Shown here in pieces: positions 16,572 through 24,596 of a stretch of DNA of 33,001 nt (positions within the stretch are counted from its first letter, which is position 1; each line of letters begins with the position of its first letter). Source of the stretch: Pseudaeromonas sp038247115. Its GTDB lineage: Bacteria; Pseudomonadota; Gammaproteobacteria; Enterobacterales; Aeromonadaceae. A program made the position numbers and the translations under genes. The stretch spans positions 1 to 33,001 of the forward strand of contig JBBRVG010000046.1 in assembly GCA_038247115.1 (NCBI GenBank), in the 5' to 3' direction. The notes beneath the pieces were generated by a model. It saw nothing but the letters and a program-made list of their open reading frames with translations, did no database searches and was not told the DNA's origin.

Positions 16572-17090
16572 ATGCAAACCGGAAGTTTCAGCAAATACAT
16601 TCTCCACTTCGCCATTACATTTCTCGCGGTATTGGCGGCCATTTTTCTCTATAAGTTCATCGATAAACCGACGTCCATGACGGAAAAGATGGATGCCCAG
16701 CAGATAGATGCCATAAAGCAGCAGGCCAATATTATTAATGGATTCGAGATCGCCAGACGTTTCCAGAACTCCATCGATGTCTATTGGCAAATGAACAACG
16801 AGATGCCCATCAGTAATAAAGTCATTAACGTACCGGAGCCCGGCGCATATGCAGAAGATGGTGATATGGTGGAGCGCGCCGAGGTTATCACCCAAGGGAT
16901 AGTGAAGATTGTTTATAACGAACAATCTGGCATCGACAACGGAATCATCTATTTCATCCCGGATGCCACCCATGCCCAGACAGCCGGTTTGCAGTGGCAC
17001 TGCATCAGCCCCGACTTTGCGGATATTTCCAAGGTCATGGCCAGCTGCGACTATCAACCGGGTTTTAAACCGGAACCCGTCGCAGGGTAA
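16572..17090 (+). CDS. Membrane-anchored pilin-like protein
   Basis: 172 residues; ATG 16572 is chosen because AAGGA lies 8 nt upstream, although the frame opens earlier. An N-terminal membrane helix (YILHFAITFLAVLAAIFLY) is followed by a helix (QQIDAIKQQANIINGFEIARRF) and a C-terminal region with GIIYFIPDAT, LQWHCISPDF and ASCDYQPG. The W-x-C ... C pattern at the end is that of the disulphide-bounded loop of type IV pilins. The usual prepilin cleavage motif before the helix is not obvious, so it may be a pilin-like domain permanently anchored in the inner membrane rather than an assembled pilin. No pilus genes adjoin. Confidence 0.6.
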   Translation: MQTGSFSKYILHFAITFLAVLAAIFLYKFIDKPTSMTEKMDAQQIDAIKQQANIINGFEIARRFQNSIDVYWQMNNEMPISNKVINVPEPGAYAEDGDMVERAEVITQGIVKIVYNEQSGIDNGIIYFIPDATHAQTAGLQWHCISPDFADISKVMASCDYQPGFKPEPVAG

Positions 17091-17115
17091 AGCTCGGGGC
17101 GCTCGGCGTGATGCT

Positions 17116-17152
17116 CGGCGGGCTTCGCTCAACTCAGCCCACCCTACGGGAC
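17116..17152. repeat. 37-bp repeat upstream of R3
   Basis: A 37-bp sequence beginning CGGCGGGCTTCGCTCAAC and ending CCCACCCTACGGGAC. It is identical at 21059-21095 and in each case lies 20-30 bp before a copy of the long repeat, so the two travel together. It contains short inverted arms (GGGCTTCGC... with ...GTGGGCTGAG on the other strand). Confidence 0.8.
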
Positions 17153-17180
17153 TGACTGTGCTTCTAGCATTTGCCCTTCA

Positions 17181-17455
17181 TCACCCAAAGCCGAAGCCGT
17201 CTGCCGGGCCGGGTGAAGGGGTGGCTGTAGCCGGTGCGCGGTCAGGATGACCGCAAAAGGGAGCGTCACGCCAGGGATGGCGTGTGGCTCCCGGCCGGTG
17301 AAAGACGACCCGCAGCCCGGGGCCTTCCCGGCAGTCGGTATAAACCCGGGCCCGGGATTGCCAAGGGGGAGGCCTTTTCCCCCTTGGCCCGCCGCCGTCC
17401 GCCGCAGGTGGACAGAGCGCTAATGTCTGCCAGGCGGAACCGGATCAAACCGAAC
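17181..17455 (+). repeat. Long GC-rich intergenic repeat, copy R3 (short form)
   Basis: Inverted relative to R1 and R2. It holds GCGGTC-AGGAT-GACCGC, the GGGAGC-gt-CACGCC-AGGGAT-GGCGTG-tg-GCTCCC hairpin, CCCGGGCCCGGG and the CCAAGGGGG/CCCCCTTGG hairpin. The 3' part is the most diverged of the five (GCCGCCGTCCGCCGCAGG instead of GCCCCCGCCAACGGCAGG). It marks the right side of the accessory region. Confidence 0.85.
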
Positions 17456-17480
17456 CCAAGATTTATCCCGAGATTAAATC

Positions 17481-17506
17481 CCCTTCGACAAGCTCAGGGC
17501 GAACGG
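17481..17506. repeat. 26-bp CCCTTCGACAAGCTCAGGGC-type element
   Basis: A short motif beginning CCCTTCGACAAGCTCAGGGC and ending GAACGG, which I recall as a dispersed repeat in several proteobacterial genomes. Here it lies 25 bp after R3. It is followed by a strong hairpin GGCTGGTT-tcgccg-AACCAGCC (17518-17539) and a fragment GCCGTCTGCCGGGC that repeats the head of the long element. Confidence 0.5.
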
Positions 17507-17619
17507 TTGGCGGCGATGGCTGGTTCGCCGAAACCAGCCGCCGTCTGCCGGGCAATGGGTTGGCATGTCGCCCAAACCGGCGCACCGTATAAACATTACA
17601 TCCCATGAGGCCCCCGACC

Positions 17620-18015
17620 ATGATTGATCATCTCAGTACCTATGCCAGCGACTATCTGGCCACCCGCGACTTCTATCGTGCCGTATTCGCCCCGCTGGGC
17701 GTGACGGAGCAGATCGAGATGGTGGCCGAGTGGAATGCCGACTTCCCGACCCAGCGGATGTGTGCCTTTGGTCCGGAGGGGCGGCTCACCTTCTGGGTCA
17801 TCGAGACCCGCAGCGCGGCGACGCCACGGCATATCGCCTTTAGTGCCCAGAATCGAGCCGCTGTGGATGCCTTCCATGCCGCGGCCCTGGCCCAGGGTGG
17901 GCAAGACAATGGTCAGCCGGGACTGCGCCCCCACTACCACGCCCACTATTACGGAGCTTTCGCCTTCGACCCGGACGGCAACAATGTCGAAGCCGTCTGC
18001 CATCAACCCGAATAG
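17620..18015 (+). CDS. VOC-family (glyoxalase-like) protein
   Basis: 131 residues from ATG 17620, chosen because GAGG lies 8 nt upstream; ATG 17605 overlaps that site. The sequence follows the vicinal-oxygen-chelate pattern: MIDHLSTYASDYLATRDFYRAVFAPLG at the N-terminus, RHIAFSAQNRAAVDAFHAAAL in the middle, then HYHAHYYGAFAFDPDGNNVEAVCH at the end. Likely metal ligands are the early His (MIDH), the mid His (RHIAF) and the final Glu (NNVEAV). Members include glyoxalases, dioxygenases and resistance proteins; substrate not predictable. A GNAT acetyltransferase gene follows after about 85 bp on the same strand. Confidence 0.85.
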   Translation: MIDHLSTYASDYLATRDFYRAVFAPLGVTEQIEMVAEWNADFPTQRMCAFGPEGRLTFWVIETRSAATPRHIAFSAQNRAAVDAFHAAALAQGGQDNGQPGLRPHYHAHYYGAFAFDPDGNNVEAVCHQPE

Positions 18016-18101
18016 CCTGATGACGCTTGGCACATCGAGCCGACCCCAGATTGGGCGGCTGCTGCCGCCAGCCCACTCCCTCACCCCTGGAGAGCCTCAC
18101 C

Positions 18102-18632
18102 TTGCCACACGCAACCCCAAACCCAAACCCCACACTCACACTGCGCCGTTGGCGCCCCGGTGACGAGGCTGCCCTGTGGCAGCTCAAGTACAGGACCATA
18201 CACAGGATCAATCGGGCCGATTACAGCGCTGAGCAGTGCGCGGCCTGGGCTCCGGATGATCTGGATCCCCAGGCGTGGCAGCAACGGGTGACCGGCATGG
18301 ATCCGTTCGTCGTCGAGCTGGACGGTGAGCTGGCCGGTTTTGCCGATCTGCAGGCCGATGGGTATATCGACCACTTCTTCTGCGCCGCCGAGCGCCAGGG
18401 CTGCGGTGTGGGTCGAGCCCTGATGAATCATATCCACCAGCAAGCCCAGGCGCAGGGCTTGCGCCGACTCTATTCCCAGGTCAGTCTGACCGCCCGCCCC
18501 TTCTTCGAGCACGTCGGATTTGTGGTGGTCAGCGAGCAGCAATTGCTGGTGCGTGGCGGCGTGGCCCTTAAAAATTTCGGCATGGAAAAAATGCTGCTGA
18601 CCAGCCCAACTCCAGCGGGCGACAATCCCTGA
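18102..18632 (+). CDS. GNAT-family N-acetyltransferase
   Basis: About 176 residues if translation starts at TTG 18102, which has GGAG 9 nt upstream; an upstream TTG (18027) gives a longer, proline-rich, less likely start. The acetyl-CoA-binding loop RQGCGVGRALM is clear, preceded by the beta-strand YIDHFFCAAE and followed by LYSQVSLTARPFFEHVGF and a C-terminal FGMEKML strand. This is the small-molecule acetyltransferase type that often ends in M-x-K. Substrate unknown. Probably co-transcribed with the preceding VOC protein. Confidence 0.85.
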   Translation: MPHATPNPNPTLTLRRWRPGDEAALWQLKYRTIHRINRADYSAEQCAAWAPDDLDPQAWQQRVTGMDPFVVELDGELAGFADLQADGYIDHFFCAAERQGCGVGRALMNHIHQQAQAQGLRRLYSQVSLTARPFFEHVGFVVVSEQQLLVRGGVALKNFGMEKMLLTSPTPAGDNP

Positions 18633-18727
18633 TCGGCTGACGGCGACAGTCGCACCGTTATAGATGTTGACCGGAGTCCGCTCTGACCACTAGTGTTGAA
18701 ATAGTGTACCCCCCCGCCGGAAGCCAA

Positions 18728-19546
18728 ATGAGATCTCCCAGACTCACGCTAAAGCTAGTGCTACTGAGCACTCTGCTGCTGTGCGCCATCACGGCACGCG
18801 CCGAAGTGGTGGAGGTCTATGCCCTGGAGGCCATGCCTTATTGCGGATCCGATCAGGGGCGGCCCAGCGGATTGGCGGTAGAAATACTGCAGGCCGCCAG
18901 CCGCCATGGCGCGCCCGAGTTTCGCTTCCATTTCGATGTGCCCTGGCGCAGAGCTCAGGAGCTGATCCAGCGCCCGGGCCATGAGCTCTCGGCCATAATC
19001 CCCTTCTCCCGCACAGCCCCCCGCGAAGACCAGTACCGCTGGGTCACCGAGCTGTTTTTAACCCAGTCCCGCTTCTATTCCTACCTACGACCAGCCCCGC
19101 TGGTCTCTATGGATGAGGCAAAGGCGGTGAAAAAAATAGGTGTCGTCAGAGGGCATGCCCTGATTAACGTATTGCAGAATGCCGGCATCACGCGCCTGGA
19201 TACCGGCGCTACAGATGCCGGTAACAATGTCCGCAAACTGTTTTATCAACGCTTCGATACCATCGCCGATTCGGATCTGATAGTGCGCTATCACTGGAAT
19301 AAAATGCGCTATCCCGCCGATGCCCTGCAACAAGGCGCCGCCATAGGGCCACCGACCGGCGTCTACCTAGCCGCTGGCTTACATTTCCCCGACGCGACAG
19401 CGCAGCTCATTCAACAGGCATTGCACCGGCTTCAGACCAGTGGCGAACTGGCGCACATTCTGGCTCGCTGGCAGTCATCCCCAGCGAGTAACCTGCATAC
19501 CGAAGGCCCGCAAATACAACCAGATCCAGCAATGAGCCTGCACTAG
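18728..19546 (+). CDS. Periplasmic solute-binding protein, family 3 type (orphan)
   Basis: 272 residues from ATG 18728 (GGAAG just upstream). A signal peptide (LKLVLLSTLLLCAITARA) precedes VVEVYALEAMPYCG, the first strand of a family 3 solute-binding fold. GLAVEILQAASRHG, IIPFSRTAPREDQYRWV, KIGVVRGHALINVLQ and the final SGELAHILARW are typical landmarks. No permease or ATPase gene is nearby. The stop codon overlaps the stop of the convergent minus-strand gene by 4 bp. Ligand unknown; related in type to the protein at 3411-4220. Confidence 0.75.
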   Translation: MRSPRLTLKLVLLSTLLLCAITARAEVVEVYALEAMPYCGSDQGRPSGLAVEILQAASRHGAPEFRFHFDVPWRRAQELIQRPGHELSAIIPFSRTAPREDQYRWVTELFLTQSRFYSYLRPAPLVSMDEAKAVKKIGVVRGHALINVLQNAGITRLDTGATDAGNNVRKLFYQRFDTIADSDLIVRYHWNKMRYPADALQQGAAIGPPTGVYLAAGLHFPDATAQLIQQALHRLQTSGELAHILARWQSSPASNLHTEGPQIQPDPAMSLH

Positions 19547-20031
19547 GCGTTGGGATCGCCATCGACACAGATGACCTGGCCGCTGTAGTGGGTTTTCATC
19601 CGCTCTTTGAGCAGGTTGCATACCGTATCGGCCTCGTACTTGTTCAAGCCCCAGACCAGCATGCGCCCATCGCGCTCATAGCCGTTACCGCGTTCAAGCC
19701 GCACATAGGAGGTACGTGTCCGCTGATTGGCAAACAGGGCTTGATAATTCTCGTCGAGCGCCGGCTTGCACTCATAGCGGATGAACTGGCATTCGCTGCA
19801 CGCCTCCAGCGTATCGCGCCAGAAGCGCTCGCCCCGTGCTGAGCAATCCTCTTCATCCACCATCTTGCCGAGCAGCACCATGTTGAGCTCTCGCCCCTCA
19901 ACCTTCAGATCGACGCGAGCCTCGGCATAGACGGGGTTCTCGATCGCCACTATCTCCGACAGATCCTGCCGATCGGCGTACCAGTAATATCCGGCCGCCG
20001 CCAGTAGCAAGACCAACACTAACTTTCCCAT
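19543..20031 (-). CDS. Membrane-anchored protein of unknown function
   Basis: 162 residues; GGGAG lies 6 nt before the ATG. A single N-terminal hydrophobic segment (MGKLVLVLLLAAAGYYWYA) is an uncleaved anchor or signal, followed by a charged domain with cysteines in DCSARGERFW, EACSECQF, YECKP, ADTVCNLL and GQVICVDG. Family not recognised. Its TAG overlaps the TAG of the convergent solute-binding gene. Confidence 0.65.
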   Translation of the reverse strand: MGKLVLVLLLAAAGYYWYADRQDLSEIVAIENPVYAEARVDLKVEGRELNMVLLGKMVDEEDCSARGERFWRDTLEACSECQFIRYECKPALDENYQALFANQRTRTSYVRLERGNGYERDGRMLVWGLNKYEADTVCNLLKERMKTHYSGQVICVDGDPNA

Positions 20032-20138
20032 TTCGACTCCCGTTCGTCTCTGTTCATCCTTGTCTCAAGAGGCAACATGATACGACAAGGCGCCGTTTGG
20101 CATCGACCCGTTTTTTCGCCGTCTACCGGTCGAACCTA

Positions 20139-20455
20139 GCTGTTGCTCGTTTCAATTCCACCCAAACTCCAAGCCGTCTGCCGGGCCGGTCGAAGGGTCG
20201 GATGTAGCCGGTGCGCGGTCAGGATGACCGCAAGAGGGAGCGTCACGCCAGGGATGGCGTGTGGCTCCCGGCCGGTGGAAGACGACCCGAAGCCCGGGGC
20301 CTTCCCGGCAGTCGGCATAAACCCGGGCCCGGGATTGCCAAGGGGGAGGCCTTTTCCCCCTTGGCCCGCCCCCGCCAACGGCAGGTTGGCAAATCGCCCA
20401 AGCCGATGGGGCGGAAACGGCTCAAACCGAATCAAGTGTCGATAGTCGATAGTCG
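20139..20455 (+). repeat. Long GC-rich intergenic repeat, copy R4
   Basis: Same orientation as R3 and R5. Hairpin 1: GCGGTC (20215-20220), loop AGGAT, GACCGC (20226-20231). Hairpin 2: GGGAGC (20236-20241), gt, CACGCC (20244-20249), loop AGGGAT, GGCGTG (20256-20261), tg, GCTCCC (20264-20269). Then CCCGGGCCCGGG and the CCAAGGGGG/CCCCCTTGG hairpin. It shares with R5 an extra head (GCTGTTGCTCGT) and a tail of GATAGTCGATAGTCG type. Confidence 0.85.
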
Positions 20456-20504
20456 AGAAACCACCATAGATCCCCCTGTTCAGCGAAAACCAATCCCCTC
20501 TGGC

Positions 20505-20918
20505 TTATTCCCCTGTCGCCCGCTGTTGCAACAAGGATTCCAGCTCCTGCTGTTTGGCCTCTAGCTTGTCGCGATACTTGATGATCTTGGTCTCATCACC
20601 GCTCTGCTCGGCTTTCTGCAACGCCTGCCGATATTCCGCGATCTCGGCTCGGGTTTCTGCAATGTCATCCAGTAACGCCTGCCGTAGTTGCGGATCCCTG
20701 CAGTGGGCTTTGGCATTCGCCAGCGCTGTCTGTAAGCCATCGACTTTCTGTTGCTGATTGGCCATCTGCGCCTGTTCAAGCTGCCGCTCTATTTCGCAGA
20801 ACTTACGCGCACACCCTGACAACTCCACGCACCGGGAAGCGGCAACACTATTCCCGCAGAGCAAAGCCAGTACTATCCCGATCCCACTCCAGATCACGCC
20901 GAACTTGATGGCGTTCAT
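20505..20918 (-). CDS. DUF1090-family (YqjC-like) periplasmic coiled-coil protein
   Basis: 137 residues, with GAGGAGG 5 nt before the ATG. A signal peptide (IVLALLCGNSVAA, cleavage near ASRCVEL) precedes an almost wholly helical domain. The order C..KFCEIERQLEQA, VDGLQTALANAKAHCRDPQL, DIAETRAEIAEYRQAL, GDETKIIKYRDKLEAKQQEL matches my memory of E. coli YqjC. YqjC-type proteins are periplasmic and their role is not firmly known. The gene stands alone between repeat copies R4 and R5. Confidence 0.8.
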   Translation of the reverse strand: MNAIKFGVIWSGIGIVLALLCGNSVAASRCVELSGCARKFCEIERQLEQAQMANQQQKVDGLQTALANAKAHCRDPQLRQALLDDIAETRAEIAEYRQALQKAEQSGDETKIIKYRDKLEAKQQELESLLQQRATGE

Positions 20919-21058
20919 CCATTCCTCCTCGTTGATTCAGTGAAATATGGTTATTCAGCCCCCGCCCGGCCCCCTTGAAAATGGGAAGCCGCAAAGCCTC
21001 CATCGCGAGATGCGCTTACTCCCGAAATTGCTCTATATGGCGCCGGTTGTAACTTAAA

Positions 21059-21095
21059 CGGCGGGCTTCGCTCAACTCAGCCCACCCTACGGGAC
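21059..21095. repeat. 37-bp repeat upstream of R5
   Basis: Identical over 37 bp to 17116-17152, again just before a copy of the long repeat (22 bp before R5). Confidence 0.8.
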
Positions 21096-21116
21096 AACCG
21101 GATCGCCGCGAATCTT

Positions 21117-21434
21117 GCTGTTGCTCGTGCCAATGACGCCCAAACTCCAAGCCGTCTGCTGGGCCGGGTGAAGGGGTGGCTGTAGCCGGTGCGCGGTCAG
21201 GATGACCGCACAAGGGAGCGTCACGCCAGGGATGGCGTGTGGCTCCCGGCCGGTGGAAGACGACCCGAAGCCCGGGGCTTTCCCGGCAGTCGGCATAAAC
21301 CAGGGCCCGGGATTGCCAAGGGGGAGGCCTTTTCCCCCTTGGCCCGCCCCCGCCAACAGCAGGTTGGCAAATCATCATTGCCGACCAGGGCGGAACCGGA
21401 TCAAGCCGAATAAATAGTCGATAGTCGACACTCG
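21117..21434 (+). repeat. Long GC-rich intergenic repeat, copy R5
   Basis: Same layout as R4, including both GGA-loop hairpins and the CCAAGGGGG/CCCCCTTGG hairpin; the palindrome is slightly altered (CCAGGGCCCGGG). It lies between the DUF1090 gene and the groEL terminator. Confidence 0.85.
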
Positions 21435-21471
21435 CGTGTCGAAAATCCCCTCGATTGCCAAAATCAGAATA

Positions 21472-21503
21472 AAAAAAAGGCCGGTTAAAAACCGGCCTTT
21501 TTT
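21472..21503. terminator. groEL Rho-independent terminator (bidirectional)
   Basis: AAGGCCGGTT-aaa-AACCGGCCTT flanked by an A-run on the left and a T-run on the right. It ends groEL transcription on the minus strand and would also stop + strand transcription leaving R5. Confidence 0.9.
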
Positions 21504-21528
21504 CAACATGTTAGCGTGAGCTAGCGAA

Positions 21529-23166
<1,638 letters not shown>

Positions 23167-23217
23167 TTCGTTCAATCCTTAAAATCGAGAGTTAGAGGTA
23201 AAGTGCCAATCGGCAAA

Positions 23218-23266
23218 CTTAGGCTTCTTACGCCAATCAGCTTAGGCTTCTACGCCAACCAGCTTA
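23218..23266 (-). repeat. Tandem duplication of the groES 3' end
   Basis: Units CTTAGGCTTCTTACGCCAATCAG (23 bp, 23218), CTTAGGCTTCTACGCCAACCAG (22 bp, 23241) and CTTAGGCTTCTACG (23263, overlapping the groES stop) follow one another. On the minus strand each unit repeats GTAGAAGCCTAAG, the last codons of groES with the stop, so the end of the gene has been copied twice into the groES-groEL spacer. Confidence 0.8.
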
Positions 23267-23557
23267 GGCTTCTACGATAGCCAGGATGTCGGTTTCAGAC
23301 AGGATCAAGACGTCCTGACCGTCCAGCTTCTCGGTCTTGACATTGTAACCTTCGTTGAAGATCACCTGGTCACCGACCTTGACGGCCATTGGCTTGACTT
23401 CACCACTGTCCAGGATACGACCGGTGCCCACGGCCAGAACTTCACCACGGGTGGACTTCTGGGCTGCAGAGCCCGTCAGCACGATACCGCCTGCAGATTT
23501 GGATTCGACTTCGGTGCGCTTGATAATGACGCGGTCATGTAATGGACGAATTTTCAT
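23264..23557 (-). CDS. groES: Co-chaperonin GroES
   Basis: 97 residues starting MKIRPLHDRV, with GGAG 9 nt before the ATG. It forms the heptameric lid of the GroEL chamber. The mobile loop (TEVESKSAGGIVLTGSA, about residues 15-32) and GDQVIFNEGYNVK are intact. First gene of the groESL operon; the spacer to groEL holds tandem copies of its own 3' end. Confidence 0.97.
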   Translation of the reverse strand: MKIRPLHDRVIIKRTEVESKSAGGIVLTGSAAQKSTRGEVLAVGTGRILDSGEVKPMAVKVGDQVIFNEGYNVKTEKLDGQDVLILSETDILAIVEA

Positions 23558-23688
23558 CGATAACTCTCCTACTGAGTGTTGTTACCTAAACGCGGCCTTC
23601 TGCAAAGAGATAGGCCGAATTTTGTGTTGTGAGCGAAACGCGGCTCGCTGTGCAGCGGCGGCCGGGTTTTCAATGAATGTCCCCTCCA

Positions 23689-23718
23689 ATGTGGGGGCAG
23701 ATTTCGCCCCTTCAAGGG
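23689..23718 (-). promoter_or_regulatory. Sigma-32 (heat shock) promoter of groESL
   Basis: On the minus strand CCCTTGAA (23718-23711) is followed after 13 bp (GGGGCGAAATCTG with the first G's shared by a palindrome) by CCCCCACAT (23697-23689). This matches the sigma-32 consensus CTTGAA-N13/14-CCCCATnT and closely resembles the E. coli groE promoter, including the CTTGAAGGGGCGAA phrase. It leaves a 5' leader of about 120 nt. Confidence 0.9.
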
Positions 23719-23754
23719 GCAGTGACGAAAAAAAGCTGCTGCTCCGGCGCCGGA

Positions 23755-24282
23755 TTATTCCTTGCGTTCGAACTCGCCATCAATGGTGGTACCGGTTTTC
23801 GGGGCTGAGCCATCGGGCTCGCCAGCCTTGGGTGCAGCAAAGGGATCCCGGGGTTGCGCCTCATCCTGCAACGGGGTGCCGAACGAGCGGCTGCGAAAGG
23901 TAGCGGAGTGGACCGAGGCGCGGCTAACCGTGCTCGCCACGCGGGCGAGCCACAACCGGGTCAGGCCACGGCGGATCGCCGGTTGCAGCAACAGCAAACC
24001 GAAAATATCGCTGACAAAGCCGGGGAAGATGAACAGGAAGCCCGCCACCGCCAGCCAGATGCCCTGGAACAGCTCGCCGCCGGGCGCTTCCCCGGCCTGC
24101 ATGCGCTTTTGCAGATTGAACAGCGTCATGACGCCCTGACTGCGCACCAGTTGGCCGCCCAGCATAGCCGCCAATACCATCAGGATCAGCGTCGTCAACG
24201 CCCCTATGCTCGAGCCGACCTTGATCAGTACCCAGATCTCGACGAAGAAGAGCCCAATCAAACCCAGCAGAAACTTGCCCAT
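23755..24282 (-). CDS. fxsA: FxsA family membrane protein
   Basis: 175 residues from MGKFLLGLIG (start 24282, GAGGT 5 nt upstream). Inner-membrane protein with hydrophobic segments LIGLFFVEIWVLIKV, GALTTLILMVLAAMLGG and GIWLAVAGFLFIFPGFVSDIFGLLLL, then a hydrophilic C-terminal tail (about residues 115-175). E. coli FxsA overproduction relieves F exclusion of phage T7; the everyday role is unclear. It lies upstream of groES on the same strand and divergent from aspA, a neighbourhood also seen around these genes in E. coli. Confidence 0.9.
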   Translation of the reverse strand: MGKFLLGLIGLFFVEIWVLIKVGSSIGALTTLILMVLAAMLGGQLVRSQGVMTLFNLQKRMQAGEAPGGELFQGIWLAVAGFLFIFPGFVSDIFGLLLLQPAIRRGLTRLWLARVASTVSRASVHSATFRSRSFGTPLQDEAQPRDPFAAPKAGEPDGSAPKTGTTIDGEFERKE

Positions 24283-24596
24283 AATGACCTCAAAAAACAG
24301 GCGGGCCACTGCCCGCATCCCTTCTTAGATGGGGACACAGTGCCGCAAGTTCAAGTCAAATGGCGATTTTTTATACCAGAGTTTCCGTCGTTGGCCGCAG
24401 GATCCCGACTGCCGGGTGATGCTCGCCGTCACGGGTGTCTCATCAACGCCGTGATTCTGTACCGAAATTTTTTTAGCCCCCTGGGCTAGACTCAGCGCCA
24501 TAGGCCAGATGGATGTTACGGCCACCACCGCCTCCCTCCCCGGCACTGAGACTCGCCACGGGATCCGGCTCGCTCTTGTCTGTTCCGAGGTCTGTC
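24283..24596. other. Divergent regulatory region fxsA/aspA
   Basis: About 314 bp with no gene. A TGGGCTAGACT stretch near 24481-24491 could be an extended -10 for aspA, preceded by the T-rich AAATTTTTTTAGCCC; no convincing CRP or FNR site was found by eye. The fxsA promoter must lie toward 24300-24350. Confidence 0.4.

Noticed and set aside
8541..21434. CRISPR array
   Set aside because: The repeats are 275-330 bp and widely spaced, with no short regular repeat-spacer pattern and no cas genes.
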